From Cordia subcordata (Eukaryota > Streptophyta > Magnoliopsida > Boraginales > Cordiaceae): a stretch of DNA of 64,000 bases. Both the position numbers and the translations under genes were made by a program. Below the pieces are notes generated by a model, which worked only from the letters and a program-made list of their open reading frames with translations, was not told the origin of the DNA and did no database searches. This document shows, in pieces, positions 11,359-22,654 of this stretch (its first letter is position 1; every line of letters starts with the position of its first letter). Location: assembly GCA_028554755.1 (NCBI GenBank), contig JAPTOF010000001.1:29377501-29441500 (forward strand), read 5' to 3'.

Positions 11359-13245
11359 TGTTACGATTAGTATACCCTAAAGCTCACTTGTATATAATAT
11401 TTTGGATGTTAAACAATGGATAATCATTTTGTTAAATGGCATTATGAGTTCCTTACATATTATCTCTGGAATATTTTATTGATGTATGAATAAAGGTTCC
11501 TTGGCTTGAACTAATGACTTGGGTGCACAGTGAGGCTAGACGCATAGTAGGTCCAAGTCTAGATTTAGTCACGTCATAAATTGAGTCCATAACCGAATGG
11601 TAATGTTGGGCACTCTATCAAGATAAGGTTATATTGAGCAAGTCTCCTCGTTAAAGGTGATCTACCTAGGTCATTGGAGGACTTTCCAGATTTGTCTCAA
11701 TAGTACGTGTGTCACGTATTTGACAGGACCATTGTGAGTATATTTTCTAGATACGTACTATCAAAGAAAGAAACCAAGATGCTCACTGCTACTAAATGAT
11801 CATTGCTCTTAATCTTGAGCATATGTGGATGAACTAATGAAGTTAGGGTTTGGTACTTTAATTCATGGTGGGTGAGATCTTACTTTATTAGGATCAACAG
11901 TCTTGTGCATTAAGTGCTAAGTTCTAATTAATTGGAACATCCATATGCAATATGGAATCTATGTGCCCTCTTTGGGATTGTCCATATTTATCATCCGAAT
12001 CTAGATCTAGTGATACTACCTTTATGGGTGTATCGGTCATATGGCTTGAAGGTCGCTCCCGAGATCAAGAGATTCCATGACCAAGGATGGTTGGCAATAG
12101 GACAAGAAACGCAACAGAAAAAGATACAGCTAAGAAGGTGATAGTACACAGGCCAAAGGACCGGTCTTAGCTGTGGGTATACAAAGAGGGGCATTCTGGT
12201 CGGTTATTTAGTAGGTCAAAGATAAAGTTCACATTCTTTTGTGACAAGCTTTTGGGTAATAGCAATTATTCTTAGAGTACAACTTTGATCTTATGGTGGA
12301 ATAGATCGGAATTAAAAATAATTATTATTATGTCACCTAGATTAGGCAAGGACATTTTTTATTATTTTTGAAAGCCAAGGTTAATTGTGTCTTCTTGGTC
12401 CCTTCCTTAGCTGAAATGACTTTGAGAGAGTAATCTTGAAAGAGCGAATTTCATATTGTGATAGTAGCCTTATTGGGCCAAAGCTTGGAATTGGGTTTGG
12501 GCTTTCTTTAGAGTCCAAGATAACCTAATTGGGCTTGGATGTTTTCTTATTGGGCTTAGGCCTCCATATGGATTATGGACTATGTGTTGGGCTTGGATTA
12601 TGGGCTTGGCCCAATCTTCCAAGACATGTGCTAGAAAGTTACTACAAGAAAAATTCAAATTGTACAAGTAACTTCCATGACATGTGGCAAACATTTACTA
12701 CTAGGAAAAAGTTTCCCACATGGAAAGTTTACAAGGTTTAGGTGCCAAACTTTTTCTATAAATAGGCAAGACCTTAAACCATTTCTAGCATCCAAAAATT
12801 TTGTAGTTGATCTCTTCCATTTTGGCAAGAGAATACTACAACACATAGTACACACTTATTGTGTGGTTTTTTTGCTCTAGATTTTCAAGAGCATATTACT
12901 TTGCTTCTTCCCACACAAGAGGCTATTCTCTTACGATAAGTCTCTTTAACCATAGGGAAGAAGACTGCAGAGTTGTATATTGTGACACCCTCATAGTAAA
13001 AAAATTTTTGGGGGCCTTTTTCATGAGCAAGAACAAAGCTCGGAGCAGTTTTAGCTTCATCAAAGGCCCCACGCTTCAAGAGGTTAGCTTTACATATTTT
13101 GCAAATACTAGTTATGTTCTATATGTTCTTAAGCATGTTCTTGTGTGTGTTATGTGGTTATTTTATTTTCCTAGCATGTTTTCTTGGTAGAATTTTTTGA
13201 AAATATGGACTAGGATAGACCACATGTAATATTATTGATCCTACA
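11359..13245 (+). mobile_element. Solo LTR with perfect 5-bp target duplication
   Basis: The insert starts TGTTACGATTAG and ends GATCCTACA (TG...CA). It is flanked by GTCTT at 11354-11358 and GTCTT at 13246-13250. Removing the insert and one GTCTT restores continuous pol homology. It has no PBS, PPT or protein domains, and its 1887 bases suit a long LTR left by LTR-LTR recombination. A TATA-type box CTATAAATAG lies at 12756-12765. A related LTR, antisense, is at 32409-34150. Family assignment (copia or gypsy) is open. Confidence 0.85.
12756..12766 (+). promoter_or_regulatory. TATA box of the solo LTR promoter
   Basis: CTATAAATAGG sits about 480 bases from the LTR end, where the U3/R border is expected. 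The antisense relative has the same CTATAAATAG at 32824-32833, so the motif is conserved between two diverged copies. Confidence 0.65.
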
Positions 13246-13756
13246 GTCTTGTCCATGAGTGCCCTAGTGATTCCGTCCCCTTTCGTAATTCTTTCCCTGA
13301 TGAGCGATTGTTTGCAATTTCCCACCACACATCAAGGTATGGATACGTAGTGAATTATCTTGTCACATATCAGTTTCCTTCCCATCAGGAAAAGAGAGAA
13401 AAAGATAAGTTCTATGCACATGTTAGGCACTTTTTTTGGGAGGACCTCTATCTCTTTAAGGTGTGTGTGGATCAGTGATTCATCAGTGTAAGCCTGAGAG
13501 CAAGTATGAGAGCTTTTTTGAGCATGTGTCAAGGTGAGGGATGAAAAGATCACTTTAGTGATAAGAAGACTCTAGCTAAAGTCTTGCAGAGTGGTTTCTT
13601 TTGGCCCACTATTTTTAGAGATGCCTAGCTTAGAAAAGTTTGCCAACATGAAGGACACTTCTACAAAGCTTTTGGGCCCATTTCCATGTCAGCTGAAGGC
13701 ATTTTGGGGTCAAATTACCCTCGTAATCCAACAACAAACAGAAATACAAATAAGTA

Positions 13757-14836
13757 TTGTCAGGAACTCTTTCTAGCAAGCTCTTTAGGCAACAAAATAG
13801 AAGCTCTCAAATATATAATCTTCATTCCTCTCCTCAAATACAACATGATCAAGCATATGACGAAAAGGATCAATGCTCTGCTCAAGCAAATTTGCAACAT
13901 ATAGCTTGGAATTCGGACAAGAATTGGAAACAAACATGCTTAGGTAATCTTCTGCATTCATGCAAACTTGATTATCATGATCCTATTGTTGAAAATGGAG
14001 TTTTTAGTGTTGCACCACCTATTGATGTTTTTGAGGAAGGGGATGATCATTGGACAAATTGTTTGATTGGCCAAATTATTGGAATCCCCCTCCTTTCTTC
14101 CTTATTCATAAAATGGTTGAAGTGCATTGGAAAATATTTGGTAGAGTTAACATTAGATCTGTTGAAAATGGGCTTTTTATATTCCAAATTTGAGAATAAT
14201 AAAGTTTGTGACCTTATTATGGAACAATTTTTTATGTATGGATCACCGTTCCCTTGTGCTTAGGAGATGGGATGCCAAATCCAAAATTGATCAATTTTAA
14301 TTAAGACAAAGTTTCTCTTTGGGTCAAGCTTAGAAATGTCTTGTGCTCACTCATTACTACGACAGGATTGAGCTACGTTGCTAGTACATTGGCATGCCGT
14401 TGCATATGGATAAGCTCACAGAATCTAGAACCCTTGTGGGATTTGCAAGAGTATGCATTAAAATGAACCTCTATCACACTTAATTTAAGGAATGAGGAAT
14501 GGCAAGGATTGAGGTTGAATGTGCATGGAAGCCCAGTGAATGCTCCATTTGCAAAATTGTTAGCCATGCCCAATCATTGTGCCCAACTGCAACTCTTCAT
14601 AATGTTTCAAGACAAGCCCTTCAGGTTGAAAGAGAGAGAGAGGGACAATGGAAGAATACAAACCCAGAAAAATTTGGAAGCAAGTCTCAAATGTGAACCC
14701 AATGCCATTTTCTAGCGCTTTACTCCCAAAGACAACTCAAGAAAAGAGTTTGGCAAATGACACCTCGGTTATATTTCCAAAGAATTCTTTAGCCTCAAAT
14801 AGATTTGCAACACTTGAAGATGTGCCAAATGATTAA
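13757..14836 (+). pseudogene. LINE ORF1-like remnant (DUF4283 plus CCHC knuckle)
   Basis: In the frame at 13757-14263, a segment reads DDHWTNCLIGQIIGIPLLSS followed by LDLLKMGFLYSKFENNKVCD. This resembles the DUF4283 domain found in ORF1 of plant L1-type LINEs and in LINE-derived proteins. In a second frame (14499-14696) comes ARIEVECAWKPSECSICKIV, with the zinc knuckle CSICKIVSHAQSLC (CX2CX4HX4C), the usual zf-CCHC_4 module after DUF4283. Stops and shifts lie between them. No endonuclease or LINE RT follows, so only a 5' piece is kept. It lies just after the truncated gypsy fragment. The domain call rests on resemblance only. Confidence 0.6.
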
Positions 14837-15987
14837 GGCAATGGCTCTTTGATTAAGAAAAATGGTAGGTCAAATCAAGAGATTGATGGACATGATGAAA
14901 CAATTCAAAAAGATGATCAAGGTGTTTATGAGAAAATGGTTTCAGGATGTGAAGGAGAAGGATCAGTGGGATAAAGTGGAACAACTTGGGGAAGGTGTTT
15001 CCTCAGGTGAGAATGAATCTTTTCTCTCTCCCCCGGCTTAATTGTACCCTTGTTTTCCATGTAACTCTTCCCAGATTATTTACTTTCTTATCCTTAACTT
15101 TTTATCTTTATTACCAAAATATCTTTACTTTTTTATATTATACTTATCATTTTAAAATCTATTTTCATATCATTAATTATTTTAACAATATAAATTATTT
15201 TTTAACCCATTTTAACCAAATATAAAAATACTTATTTTTATAACTACAATTATTATTTAAATACGTAATTACTATCAAATATATATTAAAAATAACCGCT
15301 TAAAACCAAAGACATTTTAAGTAACTTTTTGGAAAGCCAATCCAAACACCCTCTTACTAGTCTTCATTAAATCTAACAACAAAAACTTGTGATAAGAATT
15401 CTTGCGACGTTTTAAATAAGACGGATTTTACACTACTTTTTAAAAAACAAGGTTTTAAATACAACTTTGACAATATACTACTTGGAGTGTTTGCACATTT
15501 CACTGGAATTTGCGGTACGTATGTATGTTAATACTGCTCAGATTCATATCATAGATAGAAACGTCATCTGAAACTTACATATCATCCATATTTTTGTTTT
15601 CCTTTTTCATTTCTTCCGCATATTCTTCAGTTTTTGTTGGGTATGCGTGCAAAGAAGAAACTGATGAACGGCCAACGCAGATAATGGCGAAACATAACAT
15701 GTCAGCAGAGGTAAAGCATTTGAACAGAAAAAGAATATATATCCTGAAGTGATATTGACTGTTTTCATTAATTTCAAAACACATGTATCCTGCTCAATAA
15801 TCAGTGAAAGAGAACAGAACGTAGACTCGGGCAGGTTGCTTCGTTGCAGTACTAAGAAAGAAAATCCAAATATTTGCAAAACTAAATGCTCCAAATTGAT
15901 TAATCGGTTGCTGTGGATGAGATAATATCTTCCTCTGCTTATAAATTAATAAAGATGAGAAAGCTCTTAGGGGATGATCCTAACCAT
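14837..15987. other. AT-rich interval, no gene seen
   Basis: It contains an extended AT-rich stretch (15080-15300) ending in 'ggaaagccaatccaaacaccctc' (about 15331), which looks like the terminal repeat of a hAT-type MITE similar to those at 21723 and 63775; its partner end was not found. The part from about 15900 to 15987 is probably the 3'UTR of the minus-strand gene that follows. Short antisense frames at 15575-15894 have no recognisable features. Confidence 0.5.
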
Positions 15988-18089
15988 TCAATCGCTGATG
16001 GCCAGAGAAGCCTTCAATCTTCGAACGATATGTGGCAACATGTTGACACTGTCTTGAACAGACTGGTCAACGCAGGACTCTAAACTCTTTGTGGCATCAC
16101 TTCGGTTGTGCTGGACCTTAGCTGCCTCAAATTTGTCTTGGCAAACCATCAAAGATCTATTCAGACGCTCCTATATCCATCATGAAAAGGTTCAGATACT
16201 TTCAGATAAACAGGTACACTACTAATTGAACACCACATGACACATACTGAAGACACTAACAGACGCAACATCAAAGTTAAATAGGAAAACCTCTGCAGCT
16301 GGTTAGGCAATGCAGCAATTTGATCGTAGTTATCATTATTCTTGCACAGTTGCATAAATAGAGTGACAATTTTGTACAAAGTGCATAGCAGTATGGAAAA
16401 CAACAGAAAATTGAGAGCATGATATGCGAAGGAATTTAAGCAAATATATTGGACATGTGGGATGCATTTTTATTTGTTAATATGCATAAGCCACTGGAAT
16501 CGAAATTTGCAATGAGGAATAAATTTCTTCTCTGTAGCCCCACCCTGTTTCTCTCTCACTTCATTGAAATACATCAGATTCAAAATTATATTGAAATAGT
16601 TTGTAGAAATGTCTTCAATCCAAAGAAAATCTATCATTAATCCTCAAGGCATTAATCCTCAAGGAGATGCCCCATCCTTGAAGCAAGCAATGCATCTTTA
16701 TCTGTACGTTACAGTTGGACTCTACCAAACTGTGAATATCTTGTAACTGTTGGTGAAAGTTACCCCTCTTCTCCCTTCTCCACTTCCACTTTATTTCAAA
16801 ATTTAAATTAGTGGATATCATCAGTTTCCAGTTCAGCTCAGCCAATCTGTATTAGGAAGATAGCGCATATATCTTGAGAAATCACACTCGTTAGGAACAA
16901 GAGTTTCATTATACAATATTATGTACATGGCTTCATTGTCAAAAAGGAAATCAAAAAGCCGTGAACATGATCAGAACTAGGCTGAACACGGATCCTGGGA
17001 CGAACCGAAGACCCATACTGAATTGTACCGGAATCGAAAGTCCCATTGACTTTCAAGTAATAGATTGACTTATCGGCAACATCCTTTCTCACTTGACCTG
17101 GGACCTATGCGCTCCTTTTCCCTTTCAGGATTGAATTGCCTTTCAACCTGCCATAAGGTTTTATTGAATTGTACATTACCTACTCTTCTATTAGATGTCA
17201 CTCTAAACCATTAATTCATGTCTAGGCTTTCCTTTCCTCTACTAATAAATGAAACTCATCTCAAAAGTGCCATAAGGGCACACATAACATATGCATAAAA
17301 CCGTGCACTAAGAACCTCTTGGTGGCTTCGATTATCCATAGTTATTCTCTTTCACGACTACATTTCCTTCTTGCTCAAGCAGAACAGTCCATCACTCTAG
17401 GACTCGCAACCCATCAAAAGTCAATAACAATTTTCTATCTTGAACAGATCAAAAATTAAAAGCTTGTTATGTAAACATAAGCCCCTAATCTCTAAACCCT
17501 AAACCCTAAACTCTATATCAAAACTTAAGCCCGCTACCAACACAAAAGAAAACACTTGTATTGAGTTGACGGGGCATATAAGATTGAAAGCATTGAGATA
17601 ATATCCAGTCCATAACTTGCACTTCTTCAACAAAGCATATCAATCTAATTTCATTTACACAAGAGAGAAAAGGCAAATGAGAATGCAACATTAAAGAAAA
17701 TCGGAAAGAGGCAAGAGAGCGGGGTAATACTTGAAACTGGGCCATTTCGGACTCGACAAGATTCTGAGCTTTGAGAACAGGAACGCTACAATGCTCCACA
17801 CAATTACTGATCTCATCTTGCTTTCTGCTCCTATCGAAACACTCGTAGGCACACCTAAAATACGCTTGCTGCACGGACACACACACAGAGATAACATAAC
17901 TCTCACACGAAACAATTACTATTATGTAATCAACACATAAGGGTTAAATTTGAGATGTTGTACCTGAAGGGTGAAATTGACATGGTCTTGTACAGAAGAG
18001 AGTTGGGATTGAGCAGCTTTGTTCACTTCGTTGAGTTTTTGCCTCAATCTTTCGGTTACAATGGCTTCTTCGGCTGCTGTGTGATCCAT
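15988..18089 (-). CDS. FAM136A-like (DUF842) protein, three exons
   Basis: Exons on the minus strand are 18089-17964 (42 codons, starts MDHTAAEEAIVTERL), 17868-17731 (46 codons) and 16170-15988 (60 codons plus TGA), giving 148 residues. Both introns (95 and 1560 bases) are GT...AG and phase 0. Exon 2 carries the signature AYFRCAYECFDRSRKQDE followed by CVEHC: paired CX3C motifs as in human FAM136A, a small mitochondrial protein. Exon 3 has single cysteines (MVCQDK, SCVDQS) where the human protein has further CX3C pairs, and ends NMLPHIVRRLKASLAISD. Length fits the family. All exons are open with no damage. The CX3C pattern suggests intermembrane-space import, which is inference. The long intron 2 holds no recognisable transposon coding region. 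Confidence 0.9.
17492..17512 (-). repeat. Short telomere-type repeat in intron 2
   Basis: About two and a half units of TAAACCC (plus strand) lie inside the 1560-base intron of the FAM136A-like gene. Such telo-box tracts are common in plant promoters and introns; there is no sign of a longer telomeric array. Confidence 0.7.
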
Positions 18090-18179
18090 TCCCTTTTCTT
18101 TTCCTCCCCCGACAGACTGCTTGTTTTGGTCGGAGTGGGTGGCGTCGCGGCTGTGGGTTTTATGCAGAAAATTAGGTAA

Positions 18180-20090
18180 TTGACCCTGCTTGTAGGAAAA
18201 GAAAATTTTTAATAATAATAATAATATGTAATGCTTTGAAATTAATTTGAAAAATGCTACAAAATTTTAGTTCAAGTTTTGAAAACTTAAACTCAAAGTG
18301 AAAACTAAATGAGATTTGCTCTATGAATGAATCGACGTGGCAAAAGTTGTGCCACGTTGAGTTCCAGTTTGAAACTTGAACTTGGCATTCTATTTTCGTT
18401 TAATTTTTCAACTTTGAGTTTTGAAAACTCATATTTGACGAAGTTTGAGTTTTTGATTTCTCAAAACTTGAAATTGTACTTAAAAAATTATTGAAAATAC
18501 TAAGTTCGAAATTTTGATATTTTGATGTCAAAAAATTATAAAATAAAAAAAAATCTCAAAATTCAAACTTAATGTGGCACTACTTCTGCCACATCACCAT
18601 GCCAGTGGAGCAAAAATTACTTAATTGGCACCTTGAGTTCAAATATTTAAAACTCAAACTCAATTTTGTGGCACTTAAAGCGAGTTTGGCATTCACTTGA
18701 GAAATTTAATTTTGTGGAAAAAAACTTTTGCAAGATGAACTTTTAATCAAATGGACTTATAGTGAAAACAAAAATGTGTTTGGTTATTTCTATGTGAAAT
18801 GAAGTTTTACCGAATGAGATAGTATTTAGCTTTACATTTAGAAATAATTGGTGGTTGCATAAATTACTGAAATGAACATTTTGAACTAATATTATTTGCT
18901 TTCTATAATATACCATTTTATTCATATTTTTATTTGTTTGAAAAAACTCTTTAAAAAATTATAGTTATAATTCAAAATATTAAAACAAAAATAAAATATA
19001 TTAGCAAAAATAAAACCATAGATCATTGCAATCTGATAAAAAGCTAAGAGCGCCGAACTAAATAAAATAGGATAGGAAAAAGTAGGGTAGCTATTGGCAT
19101 AATGAAAAATTAAAGAGGATATTTTTGTCCAAAAAATTTATTAAAACACTATTGGCAAAAAGGAAATCGAAGTTAAAAATTTTAACTTCTACGTTTAGCC
19201 TCAAAACTTAATTGACTTTTAATCAAAACCAACTTTTAAAATGTAAAACCAAACACCCTTCTTTTTTTTAAACGGACGTTTCAATTCTAAAAGTTAGTTT
19301 AGCTCTCCAAAATAGAAAATCAAATTGACTCTTAACTAATTAGTTTGAAAAAAATGGTATTTAGAATTTTTTTTAACAAAATTATGGCGTTTAACTTATT
19401 CTCTCCTTTTTTGTTGATTGTTATTTAAGGCTTTGGAGGGGTTCGCAATCTATGGAACTTTCCACCTTGGATACCTCTAAACCTTCCTTTCTCTCTCCCC
19501 GTAACAGCAAACAAAAGACACTAAGTGACGCATTGCCTCGTTATAGTTTGGCACAAGTACAAACTAATATCTTATATTGTGGCAAAAAGCTTGTTGGGAA
19601 TTTAGGTGTTAGAACGAAAATAAACAACAAGAAAGATGCAACAAAAAACATAATATTTTATGTGGTCCAGCTTTACACCTATGTTCATATATAGACAAGA
19701 AATTTTCACTACGAACTGAACGAATACATATAGAGAAAAAGAAATCTCAAGCTTGAGAACCCTCACCTCTCTACCTTTCCTTGTTGTATTTTCATACTTT
19801 GTCTCACACATTTAGCCTATTACAATGAGCTATATATATTGAATATAGGAGAAACCAATTGCAATAGGAAGAAGTCTCTTAATTTGCCTAGAAGAAGGAT
19901 CCCTAAGGCCCATTTAGAGTATAGGCCTTGTGGCGAGATTTGTGTGTTCTATGATAATTTTATGTTGGGCCTACCATTTGTGGCATAGAGCATGTTTAAT
20001 ATTTGGTTCCAATTGATGGTTTATATGCTTAACTTAGTTTCTTGCATATAAAGAGCCATTGTAGCTTTAAGAAGAGAAAAGCATAAAGGT
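18180..20090. other. AT-rich intergenic DNA with foldback sequence, no gene seen
   Basis: 18220-18700 is rich in inverted blocks of 'aactcaaa' and 'tttgagtt', with two local hairpins containing 'gtggca...tgccac' (18337-18357 and 18573-18597). This could be a decayed foldback or MITE-like element, but clean ends were not found. 'aaccaaacaccc' near 19248 looks like another MITE end. The rest shows no coding signal. Confidence 0.4.
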
Positions 20091-21335
20091 ATAAATTGGC
20101 TTGTTATTTGGGTCATATTTGTTTTCTTTCATAGGTAAATCTTGTATAGGTGTTTGTTGCCTTGTAAAAATGTTTGGAGCTGAAAAGACATGCTAAGAAC
20201 GAGATTCATGTGTTTTGGAGAAACCGGGCAACCTTGCCAATCAGCTGGTGGTTCGCTCTGTAGATATGTAGAGTTCTCTGGACTTACTGTTTGACCCCTG
20301 CCAGTCAACTAGTAGCAAAGTTAGCCTCAACTAGTAGTAAGATGTTGTTCTCTGAAAAAACAGGTTAACCCTCCTAATCGACTAGTAGTAGCACTAGCCT
20401 TGACTGATAGCAACAAGGACCAATTTTCGGCAGCCAACTGCATTGGGTTTCAATCCTTGTGTAGTTTTCGTAGGGAACCATTAATTGGGGGACCATTTTT
20501 GTGTTATGGATGTTTGATTTTGCAATATTTCTATACTTGTTTGACTGTGTGTACTAATTATTACAATTTTGGTCGCAAGCAACATGTCAACTTAGTAAGG
20601 CTTAAATATTGGCTAACCTTAATTTCTAGCTTAAGTTTAAGTTTGATAAATCCATCGAGATTACTTAGGCTAATGATTTGATAATTAGAGGCCTTAAAGA
20701 GCAATGCATAAAATTGGTTAGGATTATTAGTTATTTTGGACATTAATTAACCAATGAATTTATCAAGATAACTTAAGCACACATATCAATGGATTTGCAA
20801 TCACACATACCAATGAATTTGCAATCTAGATATAGGTGCAAAGATCTATTTATGGTCTCAAGAGTGTTTTAGTAACACCAGGAGAAATACAACAATTCCT
20901 AAGGGTGTTTAGAACTAGAACAAGATACTACATAAATAGAGGATAACAAAGAACCTTTAAGTCAAATTATTGAGTGAGACAAAAGATCGAAAACCCTATA
21001 GACTTTTATGGCCAATTCACGTAAGGGTAAGTGGCATTTACCTTATTATCAGAGGGTGTTACTCTACTCAAATTTAGCAAGGCAGATTAAATGTGTTCGT
21101 TCATAAGGGCGTTAGTGAAGTTCGGCTACCTGGTCAGTGGAGTTTTACATCATAGATCATCTCACAATATGTGGATAAGAGTTACTTGTTGGAAGGCTCA
21201 AAACATAACAAGGAATGAACATTAAGGAATGGTGACTATACTCAACTTAAATAGTAGATCTGCCATCCTCTTAATGGAGTTCCTTAGGGTATTTGAAAAT
21301 CCAAACAAAATAGTGATTGAATACCACTGTGTAGT
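20091..21335. repeat. LTR-like debris, unclassified
   Basis: A patch with repeated 'agtcaactagtag' and 'gactagtag' at 20300-20400 resembles the GTCGAC-rich region in the U3 of the LTRs elsewhere in the window, but no element ends were found. Two adjacent 24-base units (20778-20801 and 20802-20825, 'cacacata.caatg.atttgcaat') form a short tandem repeat. No coding region is supported. Confidence 0.35.
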
Positions 21336-21722
21336 TGATGTGAAAATAAGAGCATAAATCCTTAAAATGCTTGCAAGTGCACGAGTCGTGGTAGTAGAGT
21401 ATGTAAGTATGGGGTCATATTTCTCAGGGAGGCTAAATGTGTGTGGTCCTAAGTTAAGTGTATCCTAGAAAATTACGTGTAGTGACCTAAACTAACAATC
21501 TTTTGTGTTTTTTTTTTTTTTTGATTGAGTGGAGCTCGACAAAAGTAAACCTAATCTAAAGACAAGGAAATTAAAATGTTGTGTAAGGAAATGGGGGAAT
21601 CAAGCTATCTAAGGGGAAACAAACTATGGAAATGGGGGGTAGGGTGATTTCCACTTGCTTATGGGCACTTACTACATTCTTGTTAGGGCTCTTTGGTGGA
21701 TTTTCTTGGTTGCTCTTATTTA

Positions 21723-21953
21723 GCGCTCGTTTGGATTGACTTTTTTCAAAAGCGCTTTTTTAATAGCTTTTGAAAAACATCTTTTTTAGAGAAGCTAAAG
21801 ATTCTGGTTTCTAAAAAAAGCTGTATTTGAGCTTTTTTCAGAGATTTAGCTTTTTTGGAAGCCAAATCAAATAGTTATTGCAAATTTAATGTAACTTTTT
21901 CAGGAAAAAAGTGCTTTTTCCTGGAAAAAAAAAAAGCCAATCCAAACAGGCCC
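21723..21953. mobile_element. MITE, hAT-like ends
   Basis: Terminal inverted repeats: GCGCTCGTTTGGATTGAC at the left and the complement of GGGCCTGTTTGGATTGGC at the right, in a 231-base AT-rich body that folds back on itself (aagcgctttttt / aaaaagtgctttttc). It has no coding capacity. The target duplication is not clear. It sits inside the antisense solo LTR, so it is younger than that LTR. Confidence 0.75.
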
Positions 21954-22612
21954 TTAAAATCCTAATTAGCCACATTATTACCGTTTAGGTCTCAATGCAA
22001 GTCTGTTCCTAGGTCGATCATCCATAGAGTATAACATGGTCTTCATGAGCTAGGGTTTTTGGGGTAGTTACTTAAAGTTCTAGGTGATATTAATTGATCT
22101 TACCCTAGTGTCGAAACCATTGGTTGGGTTTAAAGCAAATACCTAGTCTATTTAAGGTCGATTAAACTAGCCAGAAGCCTTTTGGCTAGGTTTAAATCCA
22201 AAGAAAACTCAATTAAGCCTAATCTTTAGTTAAGCATCATCAATCATTGCTTCACACAAGTCAAGCGTTAATGCACAAGTGCGTACACATTTAGGACATG
22301 GCATTCGTGAATATATACATATCCAACTACTAAACACATAGACATGTTTAGATTACACCAAATTAAGTAATAGCACCGACATGAATGCATTTGAAGCTAG
22401 TCTTGCTATTAAAGCATGTACAGACATCGACATGTATGAATGTATTAATCACTTCATGGATTCATCATATAAACATATAGACATGCTCACATAACGATTA
22501 AGAAGTGATTAATAGCAAAAAAGTTTCAATATATATATGCTATCTCATTGAGGCATATTATCAAATACTTAGATATATATGAAAATTAGCCATTGAAACC
22601 TTAAGAACAAAG

Positions 22613-22613
22613 C

Positions 22614-22651
<38 letters not shown>
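22613..22651. repeat. TA dinucleotide microsatellite
   Basis: About 19 TA units interrupted once by G. They fall inside the antisense solo LTR and create a spurious Tyr/Ile repeat frame on the minus strand. Confidence 0.95.

Positions 22652-22654
<3 letters not shown>

Larger units (their letters stand above)
10776..13620 (+). pseudogene. Second Ty3/gypsy pol fragment (RT end, RNase H, integrase start), split by a solo LTR
   Basis: 10780-11358 encodes the RT connection ([17 protein letters not shown]), RNase H landmarks in shifting frames (KSLLFSFSIIQLPNY, then the [12 protein letters not shown] region near 11205-11245) and the DHLSCL segment before integrase. The sequence resumes at 13246 with the integrase N-terminal region (FPDERLFAISHH, VNYLVTYQFPSHQEK, HVRHFFWEDLYLFK) and ends near 13620 at FFWPTIFRDA. 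It is homologous to about 4545-5485 of the first element but clearly diverged, so it is a separate copy. Stops and shifts are numerous. Confidence 0.82.

Noticed and set aside
15575..15894. Minus-strand frames next to the FAM136A-like gene, considered as a further exon
   Set aside because: Exon 3 ends in a proper stop at 15988-15990 and matches the family C-terminus; nothing downstream is needed.
17492..17512. Interstitial telomere
   Set aside because: Only about two and a half units inside an intron; too short to be more than a telo-box.
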